Shown in pieces: positions 17,373 to 26,734 of a stretch of DNA of 64,000 nt. This stretch comes from Armatimonadota bacterium (GTDB lineage: Bacteria > Armatimonadota > Fimbriimonadia > Fimbriimonadales > Fimbriimonadaceae). The position numbers were made by a program, and so were the translations under genes. Location of the stretch: NCBI GenBank assembly GCA_018268315.1, contig JAFDWU010000001.1, positions 900,324-964,323 on the forward strand. Reading direction: 5' to 3'. The notes below the pieces were generated by a model. It had not been told where the DNA came from, did no database searches, and worked only from the letters and a program-made list of their open reading frames with translations. Within the stretch, counting starts at the first letter, position 1. Every line of letters begins with the position of its first letter.

Positions 17373-18158
17373 TTACTTTTTGCGCCGCTTTAGCAGTGCG
17401 ACAACGCCTAGCCCCAGTGCCGCCATCGAGGTTGGCTCGGGAGTCACGCTGGTGCCAAATTCGCCTCCAAGGACGTACGTTTGATATCCGTAAGAATTCA
17501 AGTAGGCATGGGTACCCGCGCTGAACTGAAGCATCGCGTTTCGCGAGTTATCCTTCATCCACAACGAGTCATCGGCAGCATCATATCCAAGCGCCCCAAC
17601 GAGGTTGCCGCCCGTCCCGGTTACGCTAAGCAGCGTGCCGTTCATCGACCACTCCTCGAGATTTCCTGTGATCCAGTTGGAAGTCCAGATTTCATTCCGC
17701 TTGGAATCATAGGTGATGCCGAGATCGTACTGGCTTGCATTGAATAGAACGTTCCCAGGGCCCTCATAGTTGAGGCCCCATGACTTCACTTGGCCACTGC
17801 CCCAGTCCACCATGAACACATTCTTTCCATCGCTCGCCGCGTCGTAGGCCTGAATGCCGCCGTTGTTCCAGTTGTTGCCGTAGCCGGTGGCTACGCCACC
17901 CAACGTATATTCCATTCCCGGCCCGCCGCTAGCGATGTAGTAAGCCTGGCGTACTGTGGGTCCTACCCAAATCGGGATCTGGGCTGGCCCAGTCCATTGA
18001 TAGGCGCCGATTTCGCTGCCACCTTGAAGCATGTGCGTGTAGCCAACGCTGCCGGTGCCGTCGGTGACGTACATCGTGCTTACTTGTGCGAGAGCGGTTG
18101 AACTCACCGTTGCTACCGCAAGCAGCATCGGCAATCGTGTTTGAGAGTTGCGTTTCAT
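17373..18158 (-). CDS. PEP-CTERM sorting domain protein
   Basis: 261 aa from the ATG at 18158, chosen because GGAGGA lies 6 bp upstream; the frame continues to 18440 only through the antisense of tRNA-Pro. A signal peptide (about 1-25, ending ALAQ) precedes a beta-propeller-like body with repeated YDA and W/S-rich segments. The C-terminus has TPEPTSMAALGLGVVALL then RRKK: Pro-Glu-Pro motif, hydrophobic helix and basic end, the sorting signal processed by exosortase. Expected to be an exported surface or matrix protein. No exosortase is in the window. Confidence 0.88.
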   Translation of the reverse strand: MKRNSQTRLPMLLAVATVSSTALAQVSTMYVTDGTGSVGYTHMLQGGSEIGAYQWTGPAQIPIWVGPTVRQAYYIASGGPGMEYTLGGVATGYGNNWNNGGIQAYDAASDGKNVFMVDWGSGQVKSWGLNYEGPGNVLFNASQYDLGITYDSKRNEIWTSNWITGNLEEWSMNGTLLSVTGTGGNLVGALGYDAADDSLWMKDNSRNAMLQFSAGTHAYLNSYGYQTYVLGGEFGTSVTPEPTSMAALGLGVVALLKRRKK

Positions 18159-18205
18159 CAGAATTCCTCCACCGAGAATCGTAAGATCTCTGCAAGTATT
18201 TGTTC

Positions 18206-18224
18206 TCACAGGGCAAATCTGTGA
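18206..18224. promoter_or_regulatory. Inverted repeat upstream of the PEP-CTERM gene
   Basis: TCACAG, seven bases, then CTGTGA: a perfect 6-bp inverted repeat about 50-65 bp upstream of the PEP-CTERM start codon, in a position suited to an operator. No regulator is identified. Confidence 0.25.
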
Positions 18225-18362
18225 CATTAAGATTTGAGGTTTTTCGCGCCAAGGGATGCCGACGAGTTGTTTGCCGCCACCTTGATCAAAGGGCGTAGCC
18301 CTTAGGCAAGGAATTTGGCTCCTGGGCGTCGGGCAAGGTATTCTGTTGCCCTTCACACGAGT

Positions 18363-18439
18363 CGGGGTGTGGCGCAGTTTGGTAGCGCGCTTCCATGGGG
18401 TGGAAGAGGCCGTGGGTTCGAATCCCGCCGCCCCGACCA
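18363..18439 (+). tRNA. tRNA-Pro (GGG)
   Basis: Full cloverleaf on the forward strand: acceptor CGGGGTG pairs with CGCCCCG (one T-G pair), anticodon arm CTTCC-ATGGGGT-GGAAG with anticodon GGG, T loop TTCGAAT, discriminator A and encoded CCA. The C1-G72 pair is typical of bacterial tRNA-Pro. Confidence 0.96.
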
Positions 18440-18578
18440 AAATCCAGCTTCACTCTCCCCAGAAAACATTTAGCGGAAGCTGGAAAAGAACAATTCAGTC
18501 CTTACATTGCAAGTACAGCGGCAACTCCCTGGGCCGTGTAGCCCATTCCACCCTTCGTAGTGCTCCACCCTGTCTCAT

Positions 18579-19955
18579 ATGATCAAGTCTTCAATGCTGC
18601 TTCTTGCCGGGCTTGGATGCGCAGGTGCATCCCCTGCAGACCAGGGCTCGGACGTCGACGCCCTTGTGGCCAAACTTATGGCCAAGAACAAGGTGCCAGC
18701 GGTCTCGGTGCTGGTGCTAGACCATGGTCAACCGCTTAAACAAACGACTTACGGGATTGCCGACCTTGAATTAGGTGTGCCAGCCACGAATAAGACGCTC
18801 TTTCAAATCGGCTCGGTGGGCAAGATGTTTACCGCCGCCGGAATCCTTCGGCTTGAGCGGGATGGCAAGCTCTCGCTGAATGACTCGCTGGCAAAGTTCT
18901 TCCCTGATGCCCCGAGTTACTGGAAGCCGATAAAACTCCGGAATCTGCTGAATCAAACCTCCGGCATCCCCGACTACTACGACGGCGAGATCAAGATAGA
19001 CCCCAAGAAAGAGATGAGCGAAGATGAGCTTGTTAAGTTCACGGAAGTGCTCAAGCCTGCGTTTGAGCCGGGCACGAAATGGGCCTACTCGAACTCCGGC
19101 TACATGCTCCTCGGCATCATCATGCACAAGGTCACCGGCGCTCTTTATAGCGATTACCTAAGCCAAACCATTTGGACTCCCGCGGGTATGAAAACCATTC
19201 GCACTGTGGATGATAGAGAGGTCATCCCCAACCGATGCAAAGGCTACGAGATGTCTCCCCAAGGCATCGTCAACCAAGATTGGTCGTCAAGATCGGCTTG
19301 CTCTACCGCTGACGGAACCCTCTACGCGACAACCGACGACTTCATCGCTTGGGATCGCGCGCTAAGCGACAAGTCCGTCTTGAACGAGAAAGAACTTGAG
19401 GCGTTCTGGGCAGAGGGGAAATTGGCCGACGGGCATCCTACAAGCTATAGCCTAGGCTGGGCGCTATCCTCCAGGCTCGGATGCGGTGCGAAGTGGCACA
19501 ACGGCGAAGCGCAGGGCTTCCGATCGAACTACACCCGATTTGACGACGGACTTTCGGTAGTCGTGCTTACCAATGCAACGTTCACGAACGTTGATCGCCT
19601 TGCGCGAGACATAGCCGCCATCTATCGCCCTCAACTGCACTGGCAAGTCCTGCCGGAAATTAGCAATCCCGATGCGGCGAAAGCCATTGCGCTGGCAAAT
19701 GCGTTCTTAGCGGGTAAGGCGGCAGGCTATGCGGGCCAAGCGGAAGCTGTTGGGCCGGCAATTGCCGCGGCCATGCCGGGCCTCCAGAAGCGTTTTGGCA
19801 AGATTTCAACCATCGCTTGCTTGAAGATGTGGGAGACCGATCAGCATAAGAACTATGCATTCAGAGTGTCGTTTGCGAAGCTGCAAGCGTTCCTTCAGGT
19901 CACGGTCGCTGCCGATGGGAAGATAACAAACGTAGACTTCGAGCCGTCGTCCTAG
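18579..19955 (+). CDS. Serine hydrolase, beta-lactamase/class C-like family
   Basis: A 458-aa protein with a signal peptide (about 1-18) and the serine beta-lactamase-like fold. Catalytic motifs are SVGK at 79-82 (nucleophile Ser79, Lys82), YSN at 170-172, and HNG around 307 in place of KTG. The family includes DD-peptidases, esterases and penicillin-binding-protein-like hydrolases, so the substrate cannot be named. A C-terminal domain of about 100 residues after the catalytic part resembles DUF3471-like accessory domains. Single gene between tRNA-Pro and queD. Confidence 0.88.
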   Translation: MIKSSMLLLAGLGCAGASPADQGSDVDALVAKLMAKNKVPAVSVLVLDHGQPLKQTTYGIADLELGVPATNKTLFQIGSVGKMFTAAGILRLERDGKLSLNDSLAKFFPDAPSYWKPIKLRNLLNQTSGIPDYYDGEIKIDPKKEMSEDELVKFTEVLKPAFEPGTKWAYSNSGYMLLGIIMHKVTGALYSDYLSQTIWTPAGMKTIRTVDDREVIPNRCKGYEMSPQGIVNQDWSSRSACSTADGTLYATTDDFIAWDRALSDKSVLNEKELEAFWAEGKLADGHPTSYSLGWALSSRLGCGAKWHNGEAQGFRSNYTRFDDGLSVVVLTNATFTNVDRLARDIAAIYRPQLHWQVLPEISNPDAAKAIALANAFLAGKAAGYAGQAEAVGPAIAAAMPGLQKRFGKISTIACLKMWETDQHKNYAFRVSFAKLQAFLQVTVAADGKITNVDFEPSS

Positions 19956-20015
19956 ACGCTAATGTGGGCGAGCTTTAAGATGCTGTAAGTAAACTGCCGC
20001 CTTAAGGCCGCCTCC

Positions 20016-20381
20016 ATGGAAGTCTCAAAGTCGTTCACCCTTGAAGCCGCCCACTGGCTTCCGAATGTGTCCGAAGGGCACAAGTGCGGGCGGATGCACG
20101 GCCACTCGTTTCATGTCGAGGTAACGGTTTCGGGCGAAGTCGGGGCAGAGAGCGGCTGGGTGATGGATTTCGCGGAGATCAAGCGGGTGTTTCAGCCGAT
20201 CCACGATCTGCTTGATCACAATTGCCTGAACAACATCCCCGGCCTTGAGAATCCGACCTCTGAGAGCTTGGCGAAGTGGATTTGGCAGCGGCTGGCGGCG
20301 GATTTGCCAGGGCTCTGCCGCATCACGATCCAGGAAACCTGCACCAGCCGGTGCAGCTACACTGGAGAGGTGACCGGCTAG
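20016..20381 (+). CDS. queD: 6-carboxy-5,6,7,8-tetrahydropterin synthase QueD
   Basis: Converts dihydroneopterin triphosphate to 6-carboxytetrahydropterin, an early step of queuosine and other 7-deazaguanine pathways. At 121 aa it matches the family. Zinc ligands are His13, His28 and His30, catalytic Cys24 is in HKCGRMHGH, the Asp67-His68 pair is in DHNCLN, and the substrate-binding Glu107 is in TIQET. No other que gene is in the window. The KAP NTPase gene begins 24 bp downstream on the same strand. Confidence 0.95.
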   Translation: MEVSKSFTLEAAHWLPNVSEGHKCGRMHGHSFHVEVTVSGEVGAESGWVMDFAEIKRVFQPIHDLLDHNCLNNIPGLENPTSESLAKWIWQRLAADLPGLCRITIQETCTSRCSYTGEVTG

Positions 20382-20405
20382 AAATTCCTTGCGAGGCAAG
20401 CCTTG

Positions 20406-22496
20406 ATGAATTGGAACGATAACCCAATCCTTGAAAAGTCAGAAGACCTACTTGAGAGAGGGGCTTTCGCTGAGCTTATTGCAAAGGCTCTCTTCGCTGA
20501 GAACATATCTGGCGCAACTGTTGTCGGCCTTAGCGGCGCCTGGGGATCTGGCAAGACATCAGTCGCCAATTTGGTAATTAAGTTGGTTCCTGGATCAGAC
20601 ATTGTAAGGTTCCAGCCCTGGATGATAAGTACACCCGATGGGCTTGCGCGAGAATTCTTTAAAGAGCTAGGTAAAGCTGTTCTTCCAAAAGGCGACGATC
20701 AGGAATCCAGGGAAGCCCGAATCCAATTCTATAAATACGCAGCCCAAGCTCTTGACGCGCTGTCGATGACGTCTGAGGCGCTCCACACATTTGACGTGCC
20801 GCTGACTGGCCTTGTATCCAAAGGACTGAAAGGGACAAAGAAGGCGCTCGAAGTGGCCGCAAAAGGGCTCGAAGCACAATCAAACCTACCAACTCTTCGG
20901 GAGGCTCGTGATGAAATCGTAAAGCTACTTGCAAAGCGAAGCCGTCAACTCTTGTTTGTCATAGATGATATTGACCGCCTCACGAGGGAGGAGATACGGA
21001 CACTATTTCAGATCGTGAAGGCTTGTGCAGATTTCCCAAATGTCCGCTACCTCCTTCTCTTTGACCGAACCCAAGTTTCGTCGGCCCTTGATCAATCTGG
21101 AATCGATGGCGATGCTTTTCTTGAGAAGATCGTGTCACGCATATTCGACCTCCCTGAAGTGACCACGGGTCAGCTAAATACCCTCATCGGTAATTCACTG
21201 ATGAGACTCGATTTTGGAGAATTGGACCAGGCCGCGGAGAATCGCTTATACCAACTCGAACAGAACCTGCTTCTACCAGCATTGAAAACCGTTCGACAAA
21301 TCAAAAGATATTTTGGGACTGCAGAGACTCTATTGAATGGAGTTAAGGAAAAGGGGCATCTGAATGTTGAGCCTACCGACTACCTTGCCCTAGAGTTTAT
21401 TAGGCAGACCGCACCAAAGCTGTATTCCTACCTTCGTGATGAGGCCGGGGCTACACCGGGAGGCATCTTCAGACTTCTAACCGACAAGGACAAATTCAAC
21501 AAAGATCTTCAGACACAGTATGAAAAAGCTGTTGAGGCGGATGAACCGGCTTCGACGCTTACCCGTGAGGCCCTGAATCTAATGGGTTATCGGATTCCTT
21601 TTGTGACGCAGAATTCAATCGACCAGGGTTCATCGCGGAGTGATTTCCAAGCGAGAAGATTCAATTGCGATTATTGGAAGCGTGTCTACTTTGGGTTCGA
21701 TGCCGCACGCATACCGATGCCCGAGTCAGAATGGCGCGAGTTTGTGCGCCAACTTCAAGACCCGAACCTAACGGTGATCTGGCTCAACCAATTACAGGAT
21801 CGGACCGACCCGGAAGGGTGGATACTTTGTGTCTCCAGCCGCGCGGGCGAGCTATCTAATGGTGAGCTAGAAACCTTGCTCGTGGCCCTTATGATCTGGG
21901 GTGACGGTCAGAAAATGCATGGCCCTCTTTGGGAAGTCGGGCTCGATTGGACCAAGGTGCTAATGCAAATAGGGGAGTCAGCATTAAGCCAGTTTATGTT
22001 TCACGATAAGGAAAGCTGGAACGTACAAGAGACAGTCACGTCAGCAATTGCAAAGTCGGGTTCTGTGCTTGCGGCGTCTATTCTGATCGGGCGCGAATAT
22101 GAAAGATGGTCGCGCGACAAGTTTGGATCATGGTCCGGCTCGAAGGGAATTGACGATATTGCGCAGTCTTTGCGAAGTGGTCTAAGAAGCTTTATTGAGC
22201 AGGGGCATATTTGGGAGGCGCCGGATCCCAAACCAGTGGTCCTTGCCTGGGCGGCTTTCGAAGGTGAGCAAGCCTATGACGGATGGTGGAAAACGCAGGT
22301 GGGCAACCCTTCCCTTATTCCACAGATCCTAAATAAATGGTTCGGTAGAGACCGAGGGATGTCCGAATCATACAAATGGTCCTACAAGCTCGAAGCCCCA
22401 TTAGTCGTGGCCGTCAAATCTACGGATGACTCCCTTCTTGATGAAAACGGCCAATGGGCAAAGAAGCAGGTACTTGCATCGGCGGATTCAACTTGA
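20406..22496 (+). CDS. KAP family P-loop NTPase
   Basis: About 696 aa from the ATG at 20406 (a TTG sits 3 bp earlier). Walker A is GAWGSGKTS at residues 44-52, followed by the KAP-typical RFQPW at 68-72. Walker B is LLFVIDDIDRL at about 182-192, with the LLFDRT sensor region about 35 residues later. Unlike classical KAP proteins no transmembrane pair is inserted between Walker A and B. The 350-residue C-terminal half has no recognised domain. KAP NTPases often occur sporadically and in phage-defence settings. Codon use looks more AT-rich than in neighbouring genes, suggesting transfer. Confidence 0.87.
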   Translation: MNWNDNPILEKSEDLLERGAFAELIAKALFAENISGATVVGLSGAWGSGKTSVANLVIKLVPGSDIVRFQPWMISTPDGLAREFFKELGKAVLPKGDDQESREARIQFYKYAAQALDALSMTSEALHTFDVPLTGLVSKGLKGTKKALEVAAKGLEAQSNLPTLREARDEIVKLLAKRSRQLLFVIDDIDRLTREEIRTLFQIVKACADFPNVRYLLLFDRTQVSSALDQSGIDGDAFLEKIVSRIFDLPEVTTGQLNTLIGNSLMRLDFGELDQAAENRLYQLEQNLLLPALKTVRQIKRYFGTAETLLNGVKEKGHLNVEPTDYLALEFIRQTAPKLYSYLRDEAGATPGGIFRLLTDKDKFNKDLQTQYEKAVEADEPASTLTREALNLMGYRIPFVTQNSIDQGSSRSDFQARRFNCDYWKRVYFGFDAARIPMPESEWREFVRQLQDPNLTVIWLNQLQDRTDPEGWILCVSSRAGELSNGELETLLVALMIWGDGQKMHGPLWEVGLDWTKVLMQIGESALSQFMFHDKESWNVQETVTSAIAKSGSVLAASILIGREYERWSRDKFGSWSGSKGIDDIAQSLRSGLRSFIEQGHIWEAPDPKPVVLAWAAFEGEQAYDGWWKTQVGNPSLIPQILNKWFGRDRGMSESYKWSYKLEAPLVVAVKSTDDSLLDENGQWAKKQVLASADST

Positions 22497-22587
22497 GTAG
22501 TGATGCCCCGGTACCTGAGATATTCCGTCACGTGCGAACGAGTTATTTCTTAGCATGTTGCACTTAACCTGCCCTGTTTGGAGGAAC

Positions 22588-23985
22588 CTATCCCATCGAA
22601 CCCGGCGCGAGGCGGGCGAGGCGCTCCAGCATCTTCACGTAGACCACCTGGCCGCGATCGAAGTCCCCGAGCCGCATGAACTCGTTCGGGCTATGCATCC
22701 GCTCATCGTCCAGCGCGAACCCGACGTCCACCGTGTACGCCCCGAGCTCCTGCCGGAACATGTCCGTGATCGGCAAACTGCCGCCCATCTTCACGAAGTA
22801 CGGCGCGCGCCCGTAGACCTCGGTGAGCACCTCCGCCACCGCCTGAACGCCCACGTTATCGGAGGGCATCTCATACGGGTTGGCGCTTGCCCCAAACCGC
22901 TTAAAGCGCAGAGTCGCGCCCGCTGGGCAGTGCTTCTTCATATGCGCCTCGATGCAATCTACAATCTTCTCCGGAACCTGGTTCGCCACTAAACGGCAAG
23001 TGATCTTGGCCCCCGCCTTCGCCGGAATAACCGTCTTAACGCCGCCGCCCGAATATCCGCCCCAAAGGCCATTCACATCCAAGGTCGGGCGCGCCCAAGC
23101 GCGCTCATAGGTGCTGTAGCCCGGCTCGCCCACCAGCGCCGTAACGCCGATCTCGCGCTTGTACGTATCGGCGTCGAACGGCACCTCGTTAATCTTCTCA
23201 CGCTCGCCTGCGGTCAGCGGCCGAACCGAATCGTAGAAACCTTCCACCAAGATATTGCCCTCAGCATCGCGCAGCGAACCGAGAAGCTGGACCAGCGCAT
23301 GGGCCGCGTTCGGCACTGCGCCCCCATAAAGGCCGGAGTGCATGTCCATGCCGGCGGTCTCAACCTCGACCTCCATCGCGCAAAGCCCCTTGAAGCCCAT
23401 GCAAAGACACGGCTGCTCCTCGTTCCACTGAATGCCATCGGGCGTCAGCACGATGTCGCAGGCAAGCTTCTCTCGGTTTGCCGCCACGAACGCGGGCAGA
23501 TCGCGGCTGCCAATCTCCTCTTGACCCTCGAACAGAAACTTCACGTTCACGGGCAGCTTGCCTTCCGATTGCAGCAGCGCTTCAACGCCGGTTAGGCACA
23601 GGATGAGGTTGCTCTTCATGTCGGCGGTGCCGCGGGCGTAGATTCGGCCATCCTTGATCACCGGCTCAAAGGGCGGGCTGTCCCAAAGCTCAAGCGGGTC
23701 GGCGGGCTGGACGTCGAAATGTCCGTAAATCAGCACAGTCGGCATGCCGGGAGCGTGCATCCAATCGGCATAAACGGCGTCGTGGACGCCGGTCGGGCAA
23801 ATCTCAACGTTCTCAAAGCCGCCTTTCTTCAGGCGATCGGCCACCCACTGCGCGGCACGCTTGACGTCGTCAATATGGTCGTCGGAAGCGGAAACGGAGG
23901 GGATGCGCAGCAGCTCCACCATCTCGTCCAAATACCGCTGCCGATTCTCTTTAAGAACTTCCCGCCAAGTCGCGTTGCCCGTCAT
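22588..23985 (-). CDS. M20 family dipeptidase
   Basis: A 465-aa cytoplasmic metallopeptidase of the M20 family (PepV/CNDP-like dipeptidases). The first metal motif is YGHFDVQPADP near residue 89, ARGTADMKS gives the bridging Asp, FEGQEEIGS holds the catalytic Glu pair, and the C-terminal histidine is in DDERMHSPNEF. An inserted dimerisation domain (about 190-350) includes the MDMHSGLYGG segment. Single gene. Confidence 0.93.
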   Translation of the reverse strand: MTGNATWREVLKENRQRYLDEMVELLRIPSVSASDDHIDDVKRAAQWVADRLKKGGFENVEICPTGVHDAVYADWMHAPGMPTVLIYGHFDVQPADPLELWDSPPFEPVIKDGRIYARGTADMKSNLILCLTGVEALLQSEGKLPVNVKFLFEGQEEIGSRDLPAFVAANREKLACDIVLTPDGIQWNEEQPCLCMGFKGLCAMEVEVETAGMDMHSGLYGGAVPNAAHALVQLLGSLRDAEGNILVEGFYDSVRPLTAGEREKINEVPFDADTYKREIGVTALVGEPGYSTYERAWARPTLDVNGLWGGYSGGGVKTVIPAKAGAKITCRLVANQVPEKIVDCIEAHMKKHCPAGATLRFKRFGASANPYEMPSDNVGVQAVAEVLTEVYGRAPYFVKMGGSLPITDMFRQELGAYTVDVGFALDDERMHSPNEFMRLGDFDRGQVVYVKMLERLARLAPGSMG

Positions 23986-24155
23986 AAGGGCATTTTCGCA
24001 TATCGGTGAGTTCGCGGTGGGACCAAGTGTGTGGCTGAAGCTCGATTCCCCACGCCTCAGTGCATGGGATGAGCTGAAGTCAAGGTGATTACTGAGATCC
24101 GTTATTAAGACTGCCGATAAGATGCCATCTCCGAAACGCCTGACCCCAGCAAAGC

Positions 24156-24602
24156 TTAATCGTCTAAGCCTATGATCTTCAAACCGGTGGCCTCAGCTAG
24201 GAATCTCGCAAGGTCCAGGGATCCAGTTGCACTCGTGTCCCAAGAGTATCTAGCTTTCCCAATAAAAGCGAGGATTATGCGGCTGCTCCCCTTTTGGCCG
24301 GCCCGTAACTCTATAGATTTCATGTCCTTAAGATCTTGGCGAAAAAGCACCTTGCCTCCAAAACCAGTGACCGCGAATGTTCGATTGTCCGCCTCAAGCC
24401 TTGTGAAAAAGACGTAAAGGAGCATCCGTATGCATAAGACCCATATGGCGGTTCCGATCGACGCCAAGAATAGCCAATTCAAGATGTAAATTCCACGGGC
24501 GATACTGATCGCTAAGAACATCCTGTACTCGTAGTAAGACGCTATGCTGCCTGCAAATAGCCAGAAGAAAATTGCATAGGCGCTACGAAGATAGATCTTC
24601 AT
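24156..24602 (-). CDS. Small two-helix membrane protein
   Basis: 148 aa from the ATG at 24602, preceded by AGGAG at short spacing; the frame extends to 24683. Two hydrophobic segments (about 7-27 and 36-62) precede a soluble C-terminal domain of about 80 residues (FAVTGFGGKVLFRQDLKDM). This layout resembles small proteins with a PH-like membrane-linked domain, but no family match can be claimed. Confidence 0.55.
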   Translation of the reverse strand: MKIYLRSAYAIFFWLFAGSIASYYEYRMFLAISIARGIYILNWLFLASIGTAIWVLCIRMLLYVFFTRLEADNRTFAVTGFGGKVLFRQDLKDMKSIELRAGQKGSSRIILAFIGKARYSWDTSATGSLDLARFLAEATGLKIIGLDD

Positions 24603-24694
24603 CACTCCTATTTTCGCGTATCTTGGGTTTGGAATAGTACAAAACAGAATGGGCGCAGGCAATGCGCCTGCGCCAATCCTCAACAGACCCTAAC

Positions 24695-26575
24695 CTACTT
24701 GCGCGGAAGGGTTTCCAGAAGCGCCATCATCGCCCAGCATGTGCCGTTGAATGAGGCGTACTGCGATTCGCCGTGCGGGAAACCCGCATCGAAGTAGTTG
24801 TTCGCAGGGATCGCGCGCTTGGCCACGAACCAGGAGCCGTCATCGTCCTGGGTTCGCAGCAGGTAGCTGACGCCCTTCTGATAAGCGGCATCGCTGGTCG
24901 GCACACCGCCCGCCGCGTGCAGGGCATAAAGCGCCTGGCCGGTGGCATAGGCGTCAGTGTGCAAGCCCGGAAGCTGATTCCAACCGCCATCTTCCTTCTG
25001 GTCCTTCAGAATGGCTTCTTTGGCAGCGTTGATATCCGCTTCGTCTGCGCCTGCCCACTTAAGGCCAAGCAGCCGTCCCGCGCGGTCCTCGCTGTTCTTC
25101 GGCTCCGCCTTTAGCAGCCAGTCTTTCGCCATCGCAATGCGCTTGGCCGTGTCGTCCGACTTCGGCGCGTACGCCTTCAGAGCCTTGATCGTCAGCGCAG
25201 TGAACGTGAACGGGCTGGACTGCATCGGCGCGCGCGGAAGCGAGAACGAATAGCAGCCGTCCGGCTGCTGCTGAACTGCAAGCACGCTTGCCATCTCTGC
25301 AGCGCCGGGGACACCCTTCTCATTCATGTCCGCCATGCCGCAAAGCAGCCAGGTGTCCGTGGTCACCACTTCATTGATCTCAAACAGCGGAATCTGCTTC
25401 ATCACCTCAGGCGATTTCAGCGCGCCCTCGTGCAGCGGCTTCATCCCCATCAGCATGCCGTGGATTCGACCCATCTGAGCCTTCTGGACTTCCTGATCAA
25501 GCCCGTATCCGCGAGCTTTCGCTTCGCCGAGCGCCATTCGCCCCAGGCCTTCCTGGTGGCACGAAATGCAGGCCGTTCCGCGATTAAACTCAAGCATTGA
25601 GGACTGAACCAGCTTCAAGCTGCGCGAAATCGCGGCGCGCGGGGTGACAGTTGCGACCTTCGGCGATGTTACGCCGAGCACTGCCGCACTCTCGCTAAAG
25701 CCCTTAGCGGAGGCAAGCATCGCTGCCGTTCGCCCCTTGGGATCCTTCATCTTCGCGTTTGCTCCGCCTCCCAGCAGGGTGCGGACAACCTCCGGATAAT
25801 CGCCATACGAAACGGCAAGCATCAAGGCCGTGCGGCCCTTGGCATCCTTAGCGTTTGGGTTGGCGCCCTTGGCAAGCAGCATCTTCACAAACTCGGGATG
25901 GCCGGTCATCGCCGCATTCATCAGCGGCGTCTCCCCTTCCATATCGCCGAAGTTGACCTTTGCTCCTGCGCCAAGCAGGATCTTGCCGACCTCGGTGTGC
26001 CCGCTACGAGCTGCAAGACTGAGAGCGGTTGAGCCGCCGTCGTCCTTGATGTTGACGTCCGCCTTGCGCTTCACCAACTCTGTTACCAATTCAGGCGCAC
26101 CCGCGTGGGACGCCATCATGAGCGGAGTCATGCCGTCGCTGCGAATCGGATCGATCTTCACGTTGTGCCCGAACAGAATTCGCGCACCGTACACGTTGCC
26201 CGTCATCGACGCGAACGTAAGCGGAGTGCCGTAATTGCTCTCAGCATCCGGCTTCGCGCCAGCCTTCAACAGCTCCTGCATCACATCCATTTGGTAGGAT
26301 GCGGCGGCGATGTAGAGCGGTGTGAACTCAAGGCCGTTTCGGCTGTTCGGGTCGGCGCCCTTCTCCAGTAGCGACTTAACCTCTGCCGTGTCCCGCTTGC
26401 CGATGGCAAGGAACAAGTCCGTGCACATCTTGCCGCGCGAAGCTACGGGCGGATCGGTCGTCTTCCTCGTCGATTGCGAGACGCCAGCAGTGGCGAAGCT
26501 CGCTCCAAGCACGGTCACGCCAGCGATTGCAAGCGCCCAATGCTTTGAATTTTTCCCTAATTTTCTCCTATCCAT
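24695..26575 (-). CDS. Ankyrin-repeat, CxxCH and toroid-domain fusion protein
   Basis: 626 aa from the ATG at 26575, which has GAGGGG upstream and begins a signal peptide (about 1-33). Residues about 50-300 carry seven or so ankyrin repeats (GxTPLMxAAxxGHxExVKxLLxxGA). A linker holds one haem-type CISCH motif (336-340). Residues about 350-625 resemble a terpene-cyclase or prenyltransferase alpha-alpha toroid with repeated DGSW/DGGW/DGCY segments, but no DxDD catalytic acid motif. Likely exported. It is divergent from another CxxCH protein gene 159 bp away. Function unknown. Confidence 0.82.
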   Translation of the reverse strand: MDRRKLGKNSKHWALAIAGVTVLGASFATAGVSQSTRKTTDPPVASRGKMCTDLFLAIGKRDTAEVKSLLEKGADPNSRNGLEFTPLYIAAASYQMDVMQELLKAGAKPDAESNYGTPLTFASMTGNVYGARILFGHNVKIDPIRSDGMTPLMMASHAGAPELVTELVKRKADVNIKDDGGSTALSLAARSGHTEVGKILLGAGAKVNFGDMEGETPLMNAAMTGHPEFVKMLLAKGANPNAKDAKGRTALMLAVSYGDYPEVVRTLLGGGANAKMKDPKGRTAAMLASAKGFSESAAVLGVTSPKVATVTPRAAISRSLKLVQSSMLEFNRGTACISCHQEGLGRMALGEAKARGYGLDQEVQKAQMGRIHGMLMGMKPLHEGALKSPEVMKQIPLFEINEVVTTDTWLLCGMADMNEKGVPGAAEMASVLAVQQQPDGCYSFSLPRAPMQSSPFTFTALTIKALKAYAPKSDDTAKRIAMAKDWLLKAEPKNSEDRAGRLLGLKWAGADEADINAAKEAILKDQKEDGGWNQLPGLHTDAYATGQALYALHAAGGVPTSDAAYQKGVSYLLRTQDDDGSWFVAKRAIPANNYFDAGFPHGESQYASFNGTCWAMMALLETLPRK

Positions 26576-26734
26576 ATCTTTCCCCTCTGACCGCATAATG
26601 CGGCGGTGAATACCTATGATACATTTGCTTGCCCGTAATAACATCGATCCACTAAAAACATTCATTGGTTTAGGACCCTTGACCTTTAATTCGCGAATCG
26701 GCTACGCTCCCTGAACTCTCTGGAGGAATCTCAT

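Noticed and set aside
18159-18440. N-terminal extension of the PEP-CTERM frame
   Set aside because: It crosses the antisense of tRNA-Pro and lacks a ribosome site; the ATG at 18158 has GGAGGA and a signal peptide.
20016-22496. queD plus KAP as a DNA-modification (Dpd-like) defence system
   Set aside because: Only queD is present; there is no TGT-like transglycosylase or other dpd gene, so housekeeping queuosine synthesis is simpler.
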